This document shows positions 22,301 to 29,941 of a DNA stretch of 29,941 nt, in pieces. Position 1 is the stretch's first letter; the number at the start of each line of letters is the position of its first letter. Location of the stretch: contig JAGCPI010000029.1 in assembly GCA_017645255.1 (NCBI GenBank), positions 1 to 29,941 of the forward strand, written 5' to 3'. The stretch comes from a bacterium. GTDB taxonomy: Bacteria; Bacillota_I; Bacilli_A; Mycoplasmatales; Mycoplasmoidaceae. The position numbers were made by a program, and so were the translations under genes. The notes beneath the pieces were generated by a model. The model ran no database searches. It saw nothing but the letters and a program-made list of their open reading frames with translations, and was not told the origin of the DNA.

Positions 22301-25300
22301 ACTAATAGCAATTTAAGTTACCAAATTAGTTTTGATGATGCTACTAATAATGCCACTGTTACTTTAACTTATAGTAATGGTACAAAGACTGGTACTGCTA
22401 GTTTTGAAATTAATAATTTCTATCAAAATCAATTAACTGCTCAACAAGTTATTAATTGAATTATTGAAAATAGATTTAATAATAAACTTGATATTGATGC
22501 AAGTGATATTGCAAGTTTAGAAAATATTTCAATTATCAATAGCAACCTTGCAAGTATTTTAACTAGTTATTTTACTAATCAAATAAACTTACCATGTACG
22601 ATTAGTGAAGCGGGATATCAAAGTGTTAATTTAACCAGTCAAAATCTAACTTTTGCTATCACTTTAAATAAAAATGCAAATACTGCTAGTGTCATCATGA
22701 ACTATGAAGATGCAAATGCTACTTTTAGTATTAGCAATTTTTATTTACAAACCTTTAGTGATCAAACAATTGTGAATGATATTGCTAACATTCTGGTTGA
22801 TGACCAAGCAAGTTTTAATGCCAAAAATATTCAATCTTTAGCCACTGCTTATATTACTAATTCGTTAAGTAATTTAAGTACTAGTTATAGTAATTACTTC
22901 AATAGTGTATTTACTGGTGATACTTTTAGTGCTCCTGGATATCAATCAGTGACTGTAAGTAATAGTGAACTTACTTATGAAGTAACAAGCACTGATTTAG
23001 CAAGTGATAGTTTAGTGATTGAATTAACTTATGGAACTGCTAGCACTAGTTTTAAAGTAATTAATGTTGCTCAAGCTAACATGAGTAGTCAAACAGTTTT
23101 ACACGATTTAGTAAATACCATGACTAATGAACTAAGTCCAAATGGTACAACTAATACTTATAATGCTTTGACTTCTAAACCGATTTATAAAGATGTATTA
23201 ACTAATGTAAATTTACCTACTTTGCTTCATTCTTATTTTGCTAGTTTAATTCCAAGTACTGGATTAACTTACAGTGAAACTGGTTATTTATCAACTACTG
23301 TTAATACCAGTGATGTAACCATTTCAATTGGAACTATTAGTTTAGCAAATAACCAAGTAACTATTACCATTACTTATGATGGAATAAGTAGTAGTTTTAA
23401 TTTAGTTAACTTTAAGAAAGTAAGCGTTCCAAGCCAAACAATTGTTAATAAAATTGCTATCAGTCTAAGTAATGAACAACTAACTTTAAATGCTAAAAAT
23501 ATCAATGCCTTAGCTAGTGCTTATATTACTAATTCTTTAAGTAGTTTAACTAGTGCATATAGTAATTATTTAAGTTCAATTTATCCAACTACTACTTATA
23601 CGCAAACTGGATATGCGAGTGTAAGTGTGAGTGCAAGTGATTTGACTTTTAGCGTTACTGAAGTTAATTTAGACAATGACAGTTTAACTTTAACCATTAC
23701 GTTTAATGGTGCAAGTGCAACTATTAAAGTAACTAATGTTCCATTAGCTAATTCTAGTGATTTACAAATTGCTAAATATATTGCCAACCAAATTGCTCCA
23801 ACTGGTAATTTAGATGCAAGTAACATTACCAATTTAAAAAACATTGCTAGCAATGCAACAAATTTAAATAACTTAGTAAATAGTTATTTAGATAATGTGA
23901 TTGCTAATGGTTATACATATCAACAAAGTGGATATAATCCAATTAACATTCCTGCTAGTTCCATTAGTTTTACTTACCAATTTACCAATAATAAATTAAC
24001 GGTTAATGTTAACTATAAAGATGCATCTTATCCATTTACTATTAGCAATTTCCAAATGATGAATGTTAATGTTACTTCTTCAATTACCAATGCATATACT
24101 ACTACAAAATCAAATAACTTTAATTTAGCAATTAGTTTAGGTAATAATTCTATTACCCAAACTAGCATTACTAATGAAACCATTGCATGGTATAAAGTTG
24201 ATAATAATGGAGATGCAAGTTTAATTAGTAATCAATCTACTAATTCTTTAAGTTATTTAGCAACTTTAGGAAATAATAAGATTTATGCCCAAATTAGCTT
24301 TGATTATAATAATGAAACATTTAGCAAATTAGTAACATCAACTTATAGTTTTGATTATGATCAATTGGTTATTGATGATAGCAATTCCAACTCATCATAT
24401 GGTGCAACTAATACTTTAAGGATAAATAGTACGCAAACTTATGTGGGATTTGCTAATCCTTCTTATCAATGAGAAAATTTTGATGCAACTAATAAGAAGT
24501 GAGTTGCTTATGGATCTGCTTCAGCTACTCCAACGCAAATTTCAATCATTGCTACATCTAGTTCACAATTTAGATTAGTTGTAACAAATACAGCAAATAC
24601 TAATGAGGTGTTAACTTCCAATACTATTACGGTTGATGATAGTTTAAATCATCCAGTTATTCAAATTAGCAGCAATGCTAATTCGAGTTTAATTAATAAC
24701 AATAACATTAACTTCAATAATGTTAATCATGAATTTACTTTTAATCTAAGTTTTAGCAATGATGATTTAAAGATAACTAACCAAAATATTGGGAATGCTA
24801 CTATTACTTGAAACAGTAAAGTTAATGATAAAGTAACAGTTTTAAGTACAGGGAATGCTAATAGCAGTTCCATGTGAACTTACCAATTAGATGCTACAAG
24901 TAATATGCAAGTATATGCTACCATTTTGCTAAATGGTACAACTTATACTTCAAACATTTGAAACTTAGTCCAAGACACTTTAAGCATTAATCCAACTAGT
25001 TCAGATTTAATTAATAGTACTAATAATGATTGTACAATAAAAGCTAATAGTGCCTTTGAATTAAGTGCAAGTTACAGTTGAACTTTACCAGCAAGTAGTA
25101 CTTATGAATGATTTAGTTCCACTAATAATGGTAAAAATTGAACTAATTTAAATAATAATAGTGCGAACTTAAAAGTTAATGATGGAATTAGTACTAATAC
25201 TTTATATAAAGTTGAATTAGTTAATGCAGCAACTACGAATAATGATGTATATGCTTCATTAACTTATAATGTCCAACCAGTTACTAACTGTACCATTAGT

Positions 25301-28300
25301 TTGAATAACACTACAGTTGCTTATGGCCAACAATTTACGATTGATAGTAACATTTCTTCTTTATTAACCAATCCAACTTACCAATGGTATGTAAGTAGCA
25401 ATGGTACTACTTTTACTAAAATCAATAACGCAACTAATAGCACTTATAGTGGTACTTTAATTGCTAATGATTATTACCAATTACAAGTTAGTGATCATGG
25501 AGTTAGTTTTACTAGCAACATTATTAAATTAAATTTAGATATTAAAGCAAGTGTAAGTGCAACTGGTAATTATGCAAGTGCATCAAGTTACATGATTAAT
25601 TACAATGCTGCTGCCGGAGATCCAACCTTTAGTGCTAGTTTTAGTTCAAATGACACAAGTTTAAGCTCTACAAGTTTTAATACTCAAAATGGAACAATTG
25701 TTTGACAAGTAAGTGATTATGGACAAAATGATTGAACCACTGTACAATCAGATGATGCAACAAACCAAGCTGCTTACAACTTCAAATTAGATTTTGCTAA
25801 TTACAACAAAAACTTGCAAGTGCAATGTTATTTAGAAATTAATGGTACGAAGTATAGTGCTACCGCCTGAGATGTTGCACTTTGTGCTTTGAATGTAACC
25901 ATTAGCGGGAACGGCGTGGTTGGTAATAGCGTAACTAATCCAACCATTGTAAATATCTTAAGTGGTTCTAGTTACAATTTGAATGTTCAATTAGTAAACA
26001 CGATTAATAATCAAGCAGTTAGTTTTAATTATCCAACTGATAATTATTGCTATGTTTACGAAACTTCAAGTAATGGTAAAACTGATTGAACCCAAAATCA
26101 AAATTATTATGGAACCACATATTCAGATAGTAGTGCAACTAGTCAATACCTAATGATTGCTTACCAAGAAAACTTTAAACCATGAATGCAAGTTGTTACC
26201 AAAACTATTCAAATTAATGCCTTTAGTCAAAGTTGTACGATTACTAGTTCAACAGCAAATCCAAGTATTGGACAAACTTACACTTTAAGTAGTAATATTA
26301 ATAGTTATTTTACTAATTACAGTTATCAATGGTACAGTTCAACCAATGATGGATCAACTTGAAATAAAGTTCAAGATGGTACTAATTCAACTCTAAGTGC
26401 AACTTGCAACGGTACAATTACTAACTACAAATTAGTAGTAAGTGATGGTCCAAGTCATAGTTATAGTTTTACTTCGAACATTATTACCATTAATCCAAAC
26501 ATTACTACCACGTTAAGTCCAAGTGGAAATTATGCTAATAGTACTAATAATTTAATTAGTTATTTACCAAGTTTAGGTGAAGTAAAATTAAACATCAATA
26601 TTACCAGTGGTAATAATACAGTTGCTAATAACCAAGCAATTGCTAGCGATGTAAGTAATATCACCTGATACATTGCTCAATATGGTCAAGATCAATACAT
26701 GCCAATTAGTAGTGAAAATGGTTTTAGCTATGAATTTACTCCAACCTATAATTGTTCTATTCACGCTACCATTACCATTGGTAATCAAACTTATCAAACT
26801 GGTACGTGAAACATTGGGTTATGTCAACTTAGTGCTTCATATACTGCTAATAATAAAACTGTAGCTATTCCAAGTTCTAACTCGAGCATTACTTTTAGTG
26901 CTAAAACAACAATCAGTGTTACTTTAAACTACGTTAATACCATTAATAATAAAGTGATTAGTAGTTTTGATGGTACAGATTGTTCTTACAATTGAAGTTT
27001 TAGTCAAAATGGTCAAAATAATACTAGTTCAGTTCACACCAATACTGCTAAATTTACCAATTTAGATGCTACCACCCAATTAAATTGTCAAGTAGTATTA
27101 CCAACTAGCAACCAAATTACTTTAGGCACTTGATCATTTACGATTTACATTGAACAATATGCTGACATTGGTTTAAAGTACACTCAAAGTAATAATAGTG
27201 TCATTAATCAAAATAACGAGATTGCTTTATCTTACATTAATTTATCAAATAATGACCAAGTTATTTCCGTCCCATCAGCATTTAAGGTTACTTCCTTAAA
27301 TATTGATATTATGCAAAATGGGAATGTAATTTACAGTGGAAATTGAAGTCAATTTACATGTTCAACTAGTGGGGTTACTTTGAATTTATCCCCAATTTTA
27401 AGTGCTTATACCAATAATCCATGACAAGTATTTACCATTAGTTTAAATAACATCAACGCAAATAATACCGATGCAACCTTAAAAGAAAGTACGGTTAATG
27501 CCCAAACCTTTGCTTATACAGGAGTAAACGGAACTAATTATCCTTCAATTGCTGCATACTATAATAACAACTTCATTATGCAAATGAACAGTGGTAGTAC
27601 GGGAGTAACAATTAAACCAACTGGCACGATTCCAAGTGGTACAACGATTACCTGACAACAAGATGTTGATGGAACATTTGTTGATGTTGGTAGTGGCAAT
27701 AGTTACACCATTCCAAATAATGCCTACCAAGGATTAGAATACTTGACTTATAGAGCATTGTGAAGTAATGGTAGTGTAAGTAATACGGTAATCTTACAAC
27801 CACTAAGTTTAGGATCAATTAGTATTAATGTGAGTGGACAAGCAACTAGCACTGGTAATAATTACCAATTTAATGTTGATAGTAATGCTTCATTAAGTTT
27901 AAGCAATAATTCGTTAAACTTTAGTGATGTTGCTTACCAATGACAATACAAGAGTTTATCGTATAACTTTGGATCAATTACTTCTGATGGAGCATGAGTA
28001 AACATTAGTGGTAATAGTGCGTTTAATGCAACTAATTTATCATTGTTAATTGCTAACCCAAATGCTAGTGGATCAGTAAGATTAGTTGCATATAACCCTA
28101 ATTCTGCTACTGGTACTAATTCCAATAACATTGTGAATGATTATTCCCAATTAGTAGTATCAAACGTTATTAACTTATATACTAACTCAATTAGTGGAGT
28201 TTCAAACGTATGCAACTTAGGCATTGTAAGTCCTAGTGTAAGCATTAACAATGAAACAATTACGAATGTTGGTAAATGTACCTTAAGTGCTGATTTTGCA

Positions 28301-29839
28301 GATGCTAATTATTTTGAAGGAAATAATGGTTTAACCATTAATTGATACTATATATACAATGGAAAAACCATTTTGCAACAATCATCTTTACTATGAGAAT
28401 GGCAAAATGGAAAATTTGTGCAAAATGATACCTGTAACTTTGACTTTAGTACTGGTACCTACCAAGTGTATGTTACCTTAGTATGAAATAATGAAGGGGA
28501 TGATTATAGTAATCTAACTAGTGGTAAATTAACCATTAATAATGCTTCCATCTCTTCATCAATGCAAGATCATTATTTAGGATTACTTGATACCAAATTA
28601 TTCTTTGATCAATGAGTGCAACATAACAGCGACTTTAATAGTTTTGCTACCAGTTGAATGGTTGGTTATGATTTAGATACTTCTAATTTACAAGCTGACT
28701 TAAGTAACGTAAATATTAGTTGAGCTCCAATGAGTGGGGATAGCAGTGAACTTGGCAATCATGATTTCTTAACCATTACTGCTACCTTAAATAAGAGCGT
28801 GGAACTTGAAGGTTATAGTGGTCAAGGTACCACCATGACTTTAAGTAGTGGAGATCATTTGCAATGAACCTTGCCGTATGATGAAGCTGATGTAAGTGCA
28901 TCAGGTAATACCTTAAGTTTTAATCCATTCAACTCTACTTATGCTTTTGGTCAATATAGTGATGGTAATTACTTTAATAATCCTGACACCTTACCAAATC
29001 CATTTGGTTTAAGTATTACTAATAGCAGTGGAGATAATGTATTAGCTAACGATTTAGGTTATTTAACTAGCAGTGGATTTGCTAGTCAAAATAAAGTAAT
29101 TCCTTATAATGCAGCAGGTGATTTGCCAATTAATGCTAGTGGCCAAATGAACATTACCCTAAGTTCGAGTTTAATGGCAAATTATTTAGCAAATAGTTTC
29201 TTAGTTAATTGGTTTAATAATTATCCATCAAGTTCATCTAATAACTTTACAGCAGATAATATGGATGGATGAACCTTATGACCTTATGGTTCATACACTA
29301 GTCAATCATACTTCACTAATATTAGTGCTTCATGAACTACATTAAGTAGTGATGCTAGTGCTTTAGGAGGTAATTATTCATATTTAACCTTTAAAGCAAC
29401 GTTGGGACCAGGTGATGACATTTCCTTTGCTTACAATGGTGGGTATGTTACTGTTCTAAGTCCTGGTGATACTTTTACGTGAGTCTTACCATTTACTGAA
29501 TCAGGAGTTTCCACCACCATTAGTAGTAATGGAGCAAGTAACTTAATTATTAATTTAGTAAAATCTAATTTAATTAGTAACGGCAGCATCAATAGTAGTG
29601 TGAATAATAGTTTAAGTGTACCGTTTGGAGTAACCATTGTTAATAGCAGTGGCCAAAACGTAATGACTAGTGGATCAGATCCACTATCAAGCAAGTACGG
29701 GGGAGTAATTAATGGGGTAATTCCATTTACTTCATTAAGTAATATTCCGTTAAATAGTAGTAATGACTTTAATTTAAATTCCAGTAATGATTTAACTAAT
29801 TTCCCTAATTATTATCAAAATAGTTTAAGTAACAATTAA
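19364..29839 (+). CDS. Giant modular surface lipoprotein with 12 tandem ~110-aa repeats and duplicated C-terminal domain (3491 aa)
   Basis: The frame is open from ATG 19364 to TAA 29837-29839, with UGA as Trp throughout. The leader MAKKNKNWKYVVGSLSVVA ends in the lipobox AVSC (Cys31), so it is an exported, lipid-anchored protein. Residues ~50-265 are two Ig-like segments. Residues ~266-1573 are twelve tandem repeats of 105-117 aa. Residues ~1574-3090 are further Ig/PKD-like modules with the YQWY and TSN-x-I signatures of the first lipoprotein. Residues ~3091-3491 are two copies of a ~200-aa domain. Composition is dominated by Asn, Ser, Thr, Ile and Leu, with few charged residues. There is no C-terminal membrane anchor. 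AGGGGA lies 7 nt before the ATG. No terminator follows; the next lipoprotein gene begins 17 nt on. It is probably an adhesin or antigenic coat protein; ligand unknown. It shares Ig modules with its upstream neighbour but not the 12-repeat block, so the two look like mosaic paralogues. Confidence 0.93.
20160..24080 (+). repeat. Twelve tandem ~110-aa repeats in the second lipoprotein
   Basis: Repeat units start near 20160, 20480, 20811, 21125, 21461, 21788, 22118, 22445, 22763, 23090, 23438 and 23762. Each has the order: helix with QIVN-x-(L/I), the segment (I/L)DASN or NAKN, a hydrophobic KNI-x-I segment, then S-x-I-x-x-YLN-x-LI, a (P/N)GY-x-(P/S)V-x-V turn, a TYQI strand, an NNATVTVTY strand and a final NFY-x-x-x-L(S/T)A. 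The alternation of a helical part with beta strands vaguely recalls the mycoplasma Lipoprotein_17 variable-surface family, but I cannot confirm that by eye. Confidence 0.85.
28634..29239 (+). repeat. C-terminal domain copy A of the second lipoprotein
   Basis: This first copy of ~200 aa contains, in order, a W-bearing start (SFATSW), NISWAPMS, FLTITATL, LSSGDHLQWTLPY, PFGLSITNSSGDNV, KVIPYNAAGDLPIN and a closing SLMANYL. The same series in the same order occurs in copy B. Confidence 0.75.
29246..29836 (+). repeat. C-terminal domain copy B of the second lipoprotein
   Basis: The second copy matches copy A block by block: NISASWTTLS, YLTFKATL, LSPGDTFTWVLPF, PFGVTIVNSSGQNV, GVIPFTSLSNIPLN and SNDLTNF. 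Clear protein similarity but no long DNA identity indicates an old tandem duplication. Copy B runs to the very C-terminus. Confidence 0.75.
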
Positions 29840-29856
29840 TCAAAGGAGTAAGTAAG

Positions 29857-29941
29857 ATGAAAAAACGAACGAAAATTTTAATTGGTAGTTTTTGTGCAAT
29901 CAGTGGTTTAAGTGTTATTGCTGCAACATGTGCATTTTGCA
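29857..29941 (+). CDS. Third surface lipoprotein, N-terminal signal peptide only (partial)
   Basis: ATG 29857 is preceded by AAAGGAG (29842-29848) at 8-nt spacing. The 28 visible residues begin MKKRTKILIGSFCAISG and end VIAATCAFC, a Lys/Arg-rich leader with a hydrophobic stretch and Cys at 25 and 28 as candidate lipidation sites, closely resembling the leader of the first lipoprotein. The gene runs off the window. With only 17 nt after the previous stop and no terminator between, it is probably co-transcribed with the second giant lipoprotein. What follows the leader cannot be seen. Confidence 0.8.
   Translation, partial: MKKRTKILIGSFCAISGLSVIAATCAFC

Noticed and set aside
26588..27730. Minus- and plus-strand frames inside the second lipoprotein
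   Set aside because: They lie in alternate frames of a continuous coding region and have no start signals; they are shadows.
9556..29839. CRISPR-like array suggested by many short recurring strings (for example TACCAATGA)
   Set aside because: The recurrences are coding motifs of protein modules with variable spacing and no identical repeat/spacer pattern.

Overview
The window comes from a strongly A+T-rich mollicute (Mycoplasma/Ureaplasma/Spiroplasma-like) genome that reads UGA as tryptophan. Every large gene becomes continuous only when in-frame TGA is translated as Trp. Read with the standard code, the same genes break into dozens of fragments exactly at TGA codons, several within conserved motifs. 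TGG is also used. Short Lys-rich lipoprotein leaders, Asn/Ser/Thr-rich surface proteins and an IS3-type transposase tail fit the same group. I cannot name the species.

Layout. (1) 1-92 is the 3' end of an IS3-family transposase gene, followed by the right end of the element (about 93-141). (2) 142-385 holds no convincing gene but has two terminator hairpins; the second can end transcription from either side. (3) 386-9124 is a minus-strand operon of four tightly packed genes. In transcription order these are a 1308-aa UPF1/DNA2-like SF1 helicase with a long coiled coil, a 656-aa protein of unknown family, a 324-aa protein of unknown family, and a 625-aa AAA+ protein with a ClpB-type C-terminal ATPase module. 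The junctions are a 16-nt overlap and two 2-nt gaps. (4) 9125-9555 is a divergent intergenic region with promoter-like sites and three inverted repeats. (5) 9556-18786 is a giant plus-strand lipoprotein gene (3076 aa) built mainly from about twenty Ig/PKD-like modules, followed by a strong terminator. (6) 18787-19363 is non-coding and carries the promoter of the next gene. (7) 19364-29839 is a second giant lipoprotein gene (3491 aa). It has an N-terminal Ig-like part, twelve tandem ~110-aa repeats, more Ig-like modules and a duplicated ~200-aa C-terminal domain. (8) 29857-29941 is the start of a third lipoprotein gene, 17 nt downstream and probably co-transcribed.

How it fits together. The right half is a tandem surface-lipoprotein locus of the kind mollicutes use for adhesion and antigenic variation. 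Its repeated modules are good substrates for recombination. The left half is a compact set of two ATPases (helicase and remodelling AAA+) with two partner proteins I do not recognise. It is flanked by an insertion sequence and the variable lipoprotein locus, which suggests an accessory, possibly nucleic-acid-directed (for example defence) system. That role is inference from architecture and context; the helicase and AAA+ assignments themselves rest on clear motifs.
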